Position numbers and translations under genes: made by a program. From contig CAZWUZ010000009.1 in the NCBI GenBank assembly GCA_964637655.1, forward strand, positions 1 to 33,682: a DNA stretch of 33,682 nucleotides. Direction: 5' to 3'. Shown here one piece after another: positions 7,046-14,716 of the stretch. Within the stretch, counting starts at the first letter, position 1; each line of letters opens with the position of its first letter. This stretch comes from CAZWUZ01 sp964637655 [NCBI: uncultured bacterium]. GTDB lineage: Bacteria > DAOPZR01. Under the pieces are notes generated by a model. The model made no database searches. It was not told the DNA's origin and saw only the letters and a list, made by a program, of their open reading frames with translations.

Positions 7046-8155
7046 TTGAACCAGTTTCCGATAAAGGCGATACTGCTTCCGCTGCTGGTCCTGCCACTGC
7101 TCCTGGCCTGCGTCTTGGGTGTCGCCATGTTCGGCGCTATATCGAAGGTGAGCGGACTCAGCCTCGACGAACTTAGCACTCTCGTAAAGGTGCTGATATT
7201 CTTTTCCATCATATACCGTCTGGCGTACTGGCAGGCGGTCTTCCATTGGCATGTCCGCTCGGTCAGGTATTTCGCCCTTGGCATTGCGACGGGCGCATGG
7301 TTGCTGCTGTGCCTCGCCATGCTGGTCTTCTTCAGGTTCGGCTTTCCCGAGACGCTGTTCTGGATGTGCTTCTATGCCTGGCTGGGCCTCTGGGAAGGCA
7401 GAAAATTCGCGCACGCTTGGCGCGCGGCATTGGCCCGGAAACTGTACTGTCACAAGTGCGGCGCTGAATACGAACTCGACAACGAATGGACCTGCGGCTG
7501 CGGGGAAACGAGCCGGCGCAAGCATCCGGCGGAGAAATGCCAAAAGTGCAGGGAAAGGATAGGCTTCATCGACTGCTTGCAGTGTGGCACGAAAATCGGT
7601 ACGCACATCAACCAGAAGTTCCCGAAGGGCTATCCGTCGCTGCTGACACAGCTGAAGGATTTGTTCGGCGGCAAGGGCGGAACATCGCGTCCCGAACCGG
7701 CTCCGGCGCGAGTAGCGCAGCCTCAGCCGAAGGCCCCGGACAAGCTGGCGCGGACCACCCCGGAACCGAACCAGACACCGGCAAATGGGCCACAACAACA
7801 GCTTGATAGCGACACGTCGAGTGACCTGGACGACCTGCGCGTGGTCGTCGCAGATGTCGCCGACGACCTGGACGTGTTCGAACGCCTGGGCAAGGCATTC
7901 CTTGCGTGGCAGCGCACCAAGGCCGAGCAGGAGAGCCAGGCGCTGAACGGACTCGTAGCGGAAATGCAACGCGACAAGGTCGCCTATACCGTGCAGGAAC
8001 TGCAAAAGGAACTGGTGCAGCAAGCCAAGACGTGCCCACTGCGCACGCTGGGCAAGGTTCTGTATGTCCATTATGCGGTCAAGAAACTAGAAACGGCAAA
8101 CGAGATTCTGCGGAGATTGGCGCCGCATGCGATGCGGGAACTCGAGTCTCGATAA
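7046..8155 (+). CDS. Membrane protein with cytosolic zinc ribbons and coiled C-terminus
   Basis: 369 residues from TTG 7046, 6 bases after AGGAGG. Hydrophobic segments at about residues 8-30, 47-66, 74-97 and 103-117 predict an N-terminal membrane domain. Residues 135-180 contain four cysteine pairs (C135/C138, C150/C152, C165/C168, C177/C180), enough for two treble-clef or ribbon zinc sites. A Pro/Gln-rich linker (about 215-255) leads into a charged, helical C-terminal domain (about 258-369). No family is recognised. The position between two exported proteins suggests a role as membrane anchor or sensor of the same system. The zinc ribbons resemble those used for protein or RNA contact, so a regulatory role is possible but unproven. 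Confidence 0.68.
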   Translation: MNQFPIKAILLPLLVLPLLLACVLGVAMFGAISKVSGLSLDELSTLVKVLIFFSIIYRLAYWQAVFHWHVRSVRYFALGIATGAWLLLCLAMLVFFRFGFPETLFWMCFYAWLGLWEGRKFAHAWRAALARKLYCHKCGAEYELDNEWTCGCGETSRRKHPAEKCQKCRERIGFIDCLQCGTKIGTHINQKFPKGYPSLLTQLKDLFGGKGGTSRPEPAPARVAQPQPKAPDKLARTTPEPNQTPANGPQQQLDSDTSSDLDDLRVVVADVADDLDVFERLGKAFLAWQRTKAEQESQALNGLVAEMQRDKVAYTVQELQKELVQQAKTCPLRTLGKVLYVHYAVKKLETANEILRRLAPHAMRELESR

Positions 8156-8186
8156 CTGAATGACTATCTCACAGGAGGGTACTGCG

Positions 8187-10274
8187 ATGAGGAAAACGAT
8201 GGTTGTGGCGTGCTGCATGATATTGGCGACGTCAATCTGCACCGCGGCGGCAGCGGACATATTCCGCGTGTCTGCGAACCAGACGCCCGTATACGACGCC
8301 CCATCGGCGGCAAGCCAGCAGATAGCCACGGTACAGGCCAGCGACATCCTGTCGGCGGACAACACGAGCGGCTGGACGCTTGTCACCCTGCCGGACGGGC
8401 GCAAGGGTTGGGTGCGCGACACGGCGGGTACGCGGATGAGTGCGGGTGCGGCGACAGAACAGCCGACTGTGCAGACGCCTGTGGCTGTCGTTACCAATCC
8501 GAACGCTGTGGTCTTGCAGCAGCTTGTTGATAAGCTGCGCAGAGTGGCTACCGATTTCGCCGGTCGCGACTACGCCGGGCGCAACTTCCGGCGGGACCTG
8601 CTGGCCGGATTCAAGACGGTACTGACGGGTGCCGTGCTGGCGGAGTACACCCAGGCGGTGAACGACCCCGAGACCGATTTCGACGGCTATCTCGGCAACC
8701 TGAAGAACTGTTCGGTCGATAACGTGGAAGTATCCCGCGCGACGAGCACGCAGATAGACGCGACCGGTACGTTGCGGGTCAAGGTCGCGCTGGCCCGGGC
8801 GGTCGAGGACAACGGGGGCGGCATTGCCGAGGGTGGCATCGAGCAGAACTATGCCGTGTACCTGCAGTTCGCCAACATGCAAGGAATGACTGTGGAGCGG
8901 CTTCGGGCACTGGTCGCGCAGCACGGACTCGAGAACCTGGTCGCCGAGCAGGTCAACCGCACGACCTTCGTGGCCAAGAAGGAAGGACAGACATGGAAAA
9001 TCAGCAAGATGGACCTGGCATTTCAGGAAACGAGGCTGTTGACTACGACAGGGATGCTGGCTGACGGGGAGGTTACTTCAGCGACTACGACGTTGGCATC
9101 TTCACTGACCAATACCCCAGTGGCTACTGCCAGCAATGTTCCGCTGGCTTCGGGTACTGCGTTGGGGACGCCGATTGTGGTTGGCCAGACCATTGCCGGG
9201 ATGCTATCCGCGTCGGATATGCAGGATACGACCGGCAATTACTACGATGTTTATTACTTCAGCGGCAGGGAAGGCGAGCGCGTCTACATCAAAGCCATCA
9301 GTGAAGCGTGCAATATCCGGATGCTGCTCAAGGGACCGAACGGCTTTCAGGTCATAGATAATCGTGATAGCCGTAAAACACGCGGATTCGATAATCAACT
9401 GCTGCCGGCAACGGGGGCCTACACCATCGTACTTACGGGAATGAACCGAGGAACATCGACCTATCGGATTCGCCTCGACCGTCCGGGGACCATTACCCTT
9501 GAGTCAAATGCGGTCGTGAGTACAGTAGATTACGGGCATACTGTATTCGGTCAACTATCCAACACAGACCCGTTCTTTGCCGACGGAGCATACTACAAGG
9601 CGTTTCGGTTCGAGGGTCGTCGCGGAATGAGGATTACCGTCAAGCTCCACTCGGATATGTTCAATCCTTGGATGGCCATCACCGGACCGAACGGGTTCTA
9701 TTACACCAACGACAGGCTCGAAAACGGTGATGGAATCACCATCGGATGGGGCGAATACAACTGGGAAGACTATGCCGGTGCGAAGGAGTTGGAACTGCCA
9801 TCCGATGGCACTTATACCGTTATCGTCAGCACGAACAGGCCGGTTATCGGTTCATTTGGCTTGCGACTGGATTACAAGGCTGTGCTTCCGTACAGCGGTG
9901 CGCCGGTCGGGCAAATCATCATGGGACAGCCGATAAGCGGCAATCTGGCGGCGGGAGACGGGCAATTTGAAGATAGGGCATACTACGATGTATATTCGTT
10001 CCAAGCGCAGGCGGGTGAGGTGTACGAATTGAGAGGCACGTACACTCCGCGAGACAAGGAAATGACCATCCTGATATCGGAACAGAACGGCTTTATGCAG
10101 TCGTACGCATATCGTGGGACGCAATGGTATTCGAGGAGCGGCGCTCATGAAGAAGGAAAGGCCCGCTTCACCGCGCCGGTCACCGGAACGTACTATTTCT
10201 ATGTGTCGAGCCGGCATACCTATGGTCTGACTGAAATGACGTACCAGTTCACAATTAAGAGACTTACGCGATGA
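8187..10274 (+). CDS. Exported SH3b protein with three PPC-like beta domains
   Basis: 695 residues from the ATG at 8187, behind AGGAGGG; an in-frame ATG 27 bases earlier has no ribosome site and would spoil the signal peptide (MRKTMVVACCMILATSICTAAA). Residues about 25-80 form a bacterial SH3 domain (TPVYDAPS, GWTLVTLPDGRKGWV). Residues about 105-285 form a middle domain with a limited cystatin/NTF2-like look. Then three repeats start near 331, 446 and 573, each with a G.I.G.L...D opening, a YYDVY.F.G..GE or similar strand and a closing TG.YTIVL or GTYYFYV motif, like pre-peptidase C-terminal domains. Such domains are usual in secreted enzymes and cell-surface proteins. The gene follows the zinc-ribbon protein by 31 bases. 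Confidence 0.78.
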   Translation: MRKTMVVACCMILATSICTAAAADIFRVSANQTPVYDAPSAASQQIATVQASDILSADNTSGWTLVTLPDGRKGWVRDTAGTRMSAGAATEQPTVQTPVAVVTNPNAVVLQQLVDKLRRVATDFAGRDYAGRNFRRDLLAGFKTVLTGAVLAEYTQAVNDPETDFDGYLGNLKNCSVDNVEVSRATSTQIDATGTLRVKVALARAVEDNGGGIAEGGIEQNYAVYLQFANMQGMTVERLRALVAQHGLENLVAEQVNRTTFVAKKEGQTWKISKMDLAFQETRLLTTTGMLADGEVTSATTTLASSLTNTPVATASNVPLASGTALGTPIVVGQTIAGMLSASDMQDTTGNYYDVYYFSGREGERVYIKAISEACNIRMLLKGPNGFQVIDNRDSRKTRGFDNQLLPATGAYTIVLTGMNRGTSTYRIRLDRPGTITLESNAVVSTVDYGHTVFGQLSNTDPFFADGAYYKAFRFEGRRGMRITVKLHSDMFNPWMAITGPNGFYYTNDRLENGDGITIGWGEYNWEDYAGAKELELPSDGTYTVIVSTNRPVIGSFGLRLDYKAVLPYSGAPVGQIIMGQPISGNLAAGDGQFEDRAYYDVYSFQAQAGEVYELRGTYTPRDKEMTILISEQNGFMQSYAYRGTQWYSRSGAHEEGKARFTAPVTGTYYFYVSSRHTYGLTEMTYQFTIKRLTR

Positions 10275-10367
10275 TGGAATGAGACCGTATCGTCAATAAC
10301 GCTGCCATGGAGCGAGGCAAACTATAACCGGGCCGAGTGTGTCCAATCTAAGGAGGATAACATCACC

Positions 10368-10964
10368 ATGATTAACTCGGGATGCATATGCGTGCTGCTG
10401 GCGACGCTCTGCACGCTGCTTGCCGGCTGCACCGCGGCGAGCGAGACGGTAGCGCCGGAACCGTCCCCCGTCCCGTCGGACGCGTACAGCCAGGCAAGGG
10501 CGCAACACCTGGCCCGCGCGCAAATGCCGGAGGACGTCTTCTCGCCGGCCCAGTATCGCGACCGGATGACCGAGTTCTACGTGGCGCGCGGCATCCCCGT
10601 GGCGCACTCGTACATAAGCGTAAGCATGTACCGCCAGGACAACACCCGGTGGGGCGGCGACGACACGATTGCCGTCCTCGCGCGGACCGTCGAAGGGCAG
10701 CCGGCCGACTATGTCTATCATGAGGGCGATACGACTTTCGTAATGGCCAATGTGTATCCGCAGATATCCTGGGTCAAGGCGGCCGAGGGTGGGCTTCTGC
10801 TGTTTCTGCCCGATGTGCTGACCGCTGCGTCCTACGCGCAATGGCAGCATAATGCCGAGGCTTTCCTGCGCTACAGCCCATATGCCGCGTGGAAAGAAGG
10901 CCTGCCCAAGAGCGAATGGAATCGCGGCTGGCGCGAGCTGATGGGGATGCCGCCGGACCGGTAG
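10368..10964 (+). CDS. Lipoprotein of unknown function
   Basis: 198 residues with a lipoprotein signal: a hydrophobic stretch and the lipobox LLAG-C21, so the mature protein would begin at the acylated Cys21. There is no Asp at +2, so outer-membrane sorting is likely. The mature part has a polar Pro/Ser-rich stretch (about 28-40), then a compact domain with FYVARGIPVAHSYISVSMYR and DTIAVLARTVEGQPADYVY. No known domain is recognised. The start is supported by AAGGAGG, 14 bases ahead. It is probably the last gene of the exported-protein group starting at 3556; there is a 93-base gap before it and no clear promoter in that gap. Confidence 0.75.
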   Translation: MINSGCICVLLATLCTLLAGCTAASETVAPEPSPVPSDAYSQARAQHLARAQMPEDVFSPAQYRDRMTEFYVARGIPVAHSYISVSMYRQDNTRWGGDDTIAVLARTVEGQPADYVYHEGDTTFVMANVYPQISWVKAAEGGLLLFLPDVLTAASYAQWQHNAEAFLRYSPYAAWKEGLPKSEWNRGWRELMGMPPDR

Positions 10965-10990
10965 CCCAAGCCGCAGGACGCGAAAATCTG

Positions 10991-11039
10991 CTTCCCAAAC
11001 CATCTTCCATGTGCCTCTCTATATAGAGGGAGGCGCACC
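10991..11039 (+). promoter_or_regulatory. Leader element copy 2, before the phosphoesterase unit
   Basis: This is the second copy of the leader found at 2692-2740, with the same length and the same order: CTTCCCAAACC, TTCC, CCTCTCTATATAGAGG, GGAGG, then ATG. The arms CCTCT/AGAGG replace CCTACT/AGTAGG, so pairing is kept while bases change. CTCTATATAGAG (11017-11028) is a perfect 12-base palindrome. Confidence 0.55.
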
Positions 11040-11159
11040 ATGATGAAGCGAATCGTCGCCGTATCAGACCTACACGGCCGTCCCCCTCAGATACCCGTGT
11101 GCTACCTCTTTGGAAATCGCCCGGAGTACGCGCTGAGTCTCATCAAGATGCCCGCATGA
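11040..11159 (+). CDS. 39-residue ORF resembling a truncated phosphoesterase N-terminus
   Basis: ATG at 11040 (a second ATG follows at once) sits 6 bases after GGGAGG and reads MMKRIVAVSDLHGRPPQIPV before ending in TGA at 11157-11159. The start strongly resembles the first strand and metal-binding DLHG motif of calcineurin-like phosphoesterases, and it parallels the MKRIFAIGDTH start of the next gene, which begins inside its stop codon (ATGA overlap). It may be the stump of a duplicated phosphoesterase or a leader peptide that couples translation. Which one cannot be decided here. Confidence 0.5.
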   Translation: MMKRIVAVSDLHGRPPQIPVCYLFGNRPEYALSLIKMPA

Positions 11160-11713
11160 AACGGATATTCGCCATCGGCGACACGCATCGCCTGATGATT
11201 ATCCCTCCCGCGGGATACGACTATACGATTCACTTGGGCGATTTCATCGACTATTTCGACGTCGGATTGAACGATGAGAAACTTGAGATATACCGGCATC
11301 GCTTTGACGAGATTCGACAGGCGTATACGCATTACGTCATCGGCAACCACGAGCGTATGTTCCTGAATCGGTACGGGCCGAATATTCTGGGCGAAGAAAT
11401 GCCGGAGTCGTTGACCATCCCTGTTGAGGGTATCAAGCTGCGGGCGAGCCATTACATCAATCAGCCACGTCGGGGTTCGCGGGAATTGCCGCTCGTACCC
11501 GAGTCACTGATGCAGAACATGTTCAGGGAGGTCATCAAGTGCGACGCGCGCCTGGTGCTATATGGGCACACGCACCGTCAGCGGTACGACCAGTATCAGG
11601 GCTTTCACCTTGTCGATGTCGGACATGGCCAGCGAGGAGATGCCGCGGATATCGTGGTCGACGGTCGGCATGTCGAGGTGAATCTGCTCCCGGATTCAAG
11701 GGGAAACGGGTAA
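11156..11713 (+). CDS. Calcineurin-like metallophosphoesterase
   Basis: 185 residues. The five usual metal-site blocks are visible: GDTH near residue 8, GDFID near 28, GNHE near 61, a later H in ASHYINQP, and GHTH near 130. This is the compact YfcE/MPP-type fold; members hydrolyse phosphodiesters, nucleotides or phosphoproteins with two metal ions. The specific substrate cannot be told; phage and plasmid copies are common. The start at 11156 overlaps the stop of the short ORF before it (ATGA), so its translation is probably coupled. An alternative in-frame start at 11099 adds 19 residues lacking similarity. The next gene begins 11 bases downstream with AAGGTGA as ribosome site. Confidence 0.85.
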   Translation: MKRIFAIGDTHRLMIIPPAGYDYTIHLGDFIDYFDVGLNDEKLEIYRHRFDEIRQAYTHYVIGNHERMFLNRYGPNILGEEMPESLTIPVEGIKLRASHYINQPRRGSRELPLVPESLMQNMFREVIKCDARLVLYGHTHRQRYDQYQGFHLVDVGHGQRGDAADIVVDGRHVEVNLLPDSRGNG

Positions 11714-11724
11714 GGTGAACGACC

Positions 11725-12144
11725 ATGAAACAAGAACTGCGAAATGAACTGTTTCGCAAGTATCCGAAGATATTCAGGCAGAAGAACTTGCCGATGACAG
11801 AAACCTGCATGAATAGGAGCATATGCTGCGGTGACGGATGGTACTAGCTGATTGACCGCCTGTGCGCTGCCGTACAGGGCTATATCGACGGAAAGAAGAG
11901 CAAGGTCTCGCAGGTGGAAGCGGTCCAGGTCAAGGAAAAGTTCGGGCGATTGCGGTTCTCCATCAACGGGGGCGACGATATTATCAGGGGATGGATACAA
12001 TTCGCCGAGTGTCTGTCGGGTTCAGTTTGCGAAGAGTGCGGGATTACCGAATGCACACGTACGAATGAAGAAGGGTGGATGAAGACGCTCTGTCCGAGAT
12101 GTCGTAAACAAGAGATGAGGAGCGTACAGGGGACGGATGTATGA
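11725..12144 (+). pseudogene. Phage-type zinc-motif hypothetical protein interrupted by an amber codon
   Basis: Reading from ATG 11725 (ribosome site AAGGTGA at 11712-11718) gives 40 residues, a TAG at 11845-11847, then 98 more residues in the same frame to TGA at 12142-12144. Both parts belong together: the start (ELRNELFRKYPKIFRQ, then MTETCM and CGDGWY) and the continuation (LID.LC, VKEKFGRLRF, a CEECG...LCPRC cysteine set) match a hypothetical protein family I know from phages and integrated elements. Other genes in this window use TAG as a normal stop, so recoding is unlikely. A single base change could have produced the stop. It is the last gene of the phosphoesterase unit. Confidence 0.75.
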
Positions 12145-12706
12145 TGCTGCGACTTGAATGGGTCATGGCTGTTTCCCCTGTGTTGACAAGAAAACATGAG
12201 CAATGCTCTGCTGGTAATTGTTGAAATCTACATGGCGAATGACGGGAAAGATATGCGCATGAAGAATGACACTGAGCAGAGGTTGTCCTTTTTGCGTATG
12301 AGTTAGAGATAGAGCAGGGAGACTAACTACTGGCCGATATTGAGGTATTAAAATCCACGCTGGGTCTGAAGTAATTGAGCGGGATAATTATTGGCGGCTG
12401 GGAAGAATCGCTGAATTGAATATCCGAAAACCAACCCACTATCGAGATAAACGCAAGCATATCAGGTAGATATGATGGGCGATGCAAATTCACGATAATT
12501 TAACCCGTGCGACATTATCCGTTAACATATACGTGATATGATTTGCTACAGTGTATTTACCTATACCTTATTGGATGCTTTTGGAGGGGAAGCATGCCGA
12601 TGGAGGGCGTGGTTCCCTTGTGTTTTCATTAGCAGAGGGGGGGATGGAATGCGAAGGTGTACTGTCTGAGTGTCTATGAAAACGAGATGTGAGGACATTA
12701 GGGAAC
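12145..12706. other. AT-rich gap before the CBASS operon
   Basis: No full-size gene is visible in 12145-12590; the reading frames are broken by frequent stops and look like decayed coding DNA (short stretches such as DIEVLKSTLGLK lie between stops). The last 110 bases hold three short ORFs with ribosome sites. A possible promoter lies at 12515-12542. Base composition shifts here from GC-rich to AT-rich. Confidence 0.5.
12515..12542 (+). promoter_or_regulatory. Possible weak promoter of the CBASS operon
   Basis: TATGAT (12537-12542) matches the -10 consensus at five of six positions. TTATCC (12515-12520) is a poor -35 at 16 bases. The position would give a leader of about 160 bases before capV. 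Confidence 0.3.
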
Positions 12707-12720
12707 ATGAAAATACTTAG
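12594..12720 (+). other. Three short leader ORFs running into capV
   Basis: ORF a, 12594-12632, encodes 12 residues after GGAGGGG. ORF b, 12644-12679, encodes 11 residues after a long AGAGGGGGGG tract. ORF c, 12676-12720, encodes 14 residues, starts within the stop of ORF b (ATGA overlap) and ends inside capV, in another frame than capV's ATG at 12707. Such a chain could meter ribosome flow to capV. No coding conservation can be judged from one sequence. Confidence 0.35.
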
Positions 12721-13699
12721 TATTGACGGTGGCGGGTATCTGGGATTGGCGACGGCGTCTTTTATTGAAGAGACGGAACGCCATTTTTGTACGAAGTTTC
12801 ACGATGAGTTTGACCTGTTCTGTGGAACAAGCACTGGGGCAATTATTGCCTTATGTTTGGCTTCTGGCATGACAGGTGAGGAAATCCGTCGCATGTATGA
12901 GGATTTTGGACCGAAAGTATTTTCCAACTATTGCAGGCTTCATCGCTGGTTGAGAAAATGGCCGTGGGGTATCTTCTTCAGTCGATACAGCAACACGCCT
13001 TTGCGTCATGCCCTTGAAGAGGCTTTTGGCGAGATGACACTTGGTGATATTTTGAAAAGAGATAAGAAAGTCTTGGTTACCGCATACTCGCTTACCAATG
13101 GGCGCCCTTGGTTTTTCAAAACAAATCATTCTCCAACGCTTACTAGGGATAATGGGTACAAATTGGTCGACATTGCTATGGCTAGTTCGGCGGCGCCTAC
13201 ATACCTGCCGGAAGTGGAGTTGAAAGACCCTTCAAGTGATATTTCGAACACATACTGCGATGGCGGTGTTGTAGCGAATCACCCGGCTCTGCTGGGATAT
13301 GCCGAAGCAGTATACGAGTTAAAATCCTTGCCTGCATCCATAAAAATCCTTTCGTTATCCACCCCGCGAGTGCCATTGGCTATCAGCGAAGTGGAAAAGA
13401 ATTATGTTCAGCGAATATCCCGGAAAGGAATCATTTTGTGGGGTTCAAAACTTGCTGATATTTTCATTGATTCCAATTCACAAATGGTTGACCAACTATT
13501 CCGGCGAATTGTGAAGCCGCCTGAATCAGACGGCCCTACATACATCCGGATTATGCTCGAACGACCAGCATGCCTGGAATTGGACACGGCTGATGCCGCC
13601 GCAACAACGACTCTGAAGCAAATAGGTATGGATAAGGCGTCATCAGGGGTTACGCGCCAAGAATTACAAAAACTATTCAACCATGGAGGAAATAACTAA
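12707..13699 (+). CDS. capV: CBASS effector CapV-type patatin-like phospholipase
   Basis: 330 residues of patatin fold. The oxyanion motif GGGYLG is at residues 8-13, the nucleophile motif GTSTG at 40-44 (Ser42) and the catalytic Asp in DGG at 185, completing the Ser-Asp dyad. In type II CBASS, CapV is activated by a cyclic dinucleotide made by the neighbouring CD-NTase and degrades membrane phospholipids, killing the infected cell. The order phospholipase, CD-NTase, Cap2, Cap3 is the same as the Vibrio cholerae locus. I start it at ATG 12707 (MKILSIDGGG, usual for the family); a GTG 18 bases earlier is possible. The stop lies 1 base before the next ATG. AT-rich compared with genes on either side. 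Confidence 0.93.
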   Translation: MKILSIDGGGYLGLATASFIEETERHFCTKFHDEFDLFCGTSTGAIIALCLASGMTGEEIRRMYEDFGPKVFSNYCRLHRWLRKWPWGIFFSRYSNTPLRHALEEAFGEMTLGDILKRDKKVLVTAYSLTNGRPWFFKTNHSPTLTRDNGYKLVDIAMASSAAPTYLPEVELKDPSSDISNTYCDGGVVANHPALLGYAEAVYELKSLPASIKILSLSTPRVPLAISEVEKNYVQRISRKGIILWGSKLADIFIDSNSQMVDQLFRRIVKPPESDGPTYIRIMLERPACLELDTADAAATTTLKQIGMDKASSGVTRQELQKLFNHGGNN

Positions 13700-13700
13700 A

Positions 13701-14711
13701 ATGGCAAACGTTCAGAAGTATTTCGAACAGTTTCACGAAGAGATTCGTGTCGACATGGATGACGGCGAGCCCCTGCGTGAGAAACGGGAAATCATTCTCG
13801 ACAAGATTCGGAAACACCTGAAGGAAAATGGCAATCCTGGGTTTATTCCGCTTCTGCAAGGCAGCTACGCCATTGGCACAGGAATCATGCCTATTGAAGA
13901 GTTGGAATACGACATCGACGTTGGTTTGCGTTTTGATATTCTGGATTCTCTTCCTCTGCCTGCACCTGCTATTGTTCACAAGTGGGTGCATGATGCCGTT
14001 GAGGGTCACACTGATGATGTCGAAGACAAGGGGCCTTGTATCCGCGTCGCTTACTCGGACGACCCGCCATACCATGTGGACTTGGTTTGTTACGCTTGGA
14101 AGAAAACGAGCGATGGACTGGAATGTTATCGGCTTGCCCATAAGTCCAAGGGCTGGCGAGAAGCAGACCCGCCCAAACTTATGAAGCACATTGAGGAAGC
14201 CCGTGAACGTTTCAAAGACACGGTTGATACAACTACCAATACCAAAACGGACCAATTCAGGCGGTGTGTTCGCTATCTCAAACGCTGGAATGATGTATGT
14301 ATTCCGAGGGAGATGGATTCTAAGCCAAGTGGCTTGGCGTGGGCTTTGCTTGCTGCCAAACATCTACAGGTCAGCCACCAAGTGGATGGCAAACCGGATG
14401 ACAGAAAGGCGCTCTACTATCTTGCGCGGCAACTTGCTGATACTCCGGGACGAATAGTTGCCCGAAAGCCGTCTCCTGAATATGAGGACATCCTTCAGAG
14501 CCTGTCCAATTCTGATATGGATGAACTCAAAGGTCGACTCAATGATTTGGCTGAAGTTCTCTCGTTCGCGGACAACCACAAAGACCCCGTTGATGCGTGC
14601 AAGATGCTAAGGGGGGTATTCGGTAACGATTATCCCGTCCCTTCGCTGGAAGATACCGGTAAAGGCACCAAAGCGCCGGCCATTATCACATCGAGTCCGT
14701 CCGCCGCCTGA
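13701..14711 (+). CDS. CD-NTase (cGAS/DncV-like nucleotidyltransferase) of CBASS
   Basis: 336 residues. The nucleotidyltransferase core is seen as QGSYAIGT (53-60, the GS motif), then D71 and D73 in YDIDVGL and the third acidic residue D127 in HVDLVCY. These three aspartates bind the two metal ions. CD-NTases make cyclic di- or trinucleotides when phage infection is sensed and so activate the effector, here CapV. A helical domain follows (about 150-320). The C-terminal tail ends in Ser-Ala-Ala; Cap2 is known to conjugate the C-terminus of its CD-NTase to targets, so a free small-residue tail fits. The start at 13701 has GGAGGA 10 bases upstream, inside capV. The clade and product are not determinable by eye. 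Confidence 0.92.
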   Translation: MANVQKYFEQFHEEIRVDMDDGEPLREKREIILDKIRKHLKENGNPGFIPLLQGSYAIGTGIMPIEELEYDIDVGLRFDILDSLPLPAPAIVHKWVHDAVEGHTDDVEDKGPCIRVAYSDDPPYHVDLVCYAWKKTSDGLECYRLAHKSKGWREADPPKLMKHIEEARERFKDTVDTTTNTKTDQFRRCVRYLKRWNDVCIPREMDSKPSGLAWALLAAKHLQVSHQVDGKPDDRKALYYLARQLADTPGRIVARKPSPEYEDILQSLSNSDMDELKGRLNDLAEVLSFADNHKDPVDACKMLRGVFGNDYPVPSLEDTGKGTKAPAIITSSPSAA

Positions 14712-14716
14712 ATGAA

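Noticed and set aside
6899-8071. 390-residue reverse-strand ORF
   Set aside because: It is the shadow of the zinc-ribbon membrane protein, which has a ribosome site, membrane spans and Cys pairs; the reverse product has none.
11845-11847. TAG as a recoded sense codon in this genome
   Set aside because: TAG ends the cupin (1085), HTH/HD-GYP (2586) and lipoprotein (10962) genes, so it works as a stop.
12145-12590. Retron or other structured RNA before CBASS
   Set aside because: No reverse transcriptase gene is present and no long inverted repeat could be found in this stretch.
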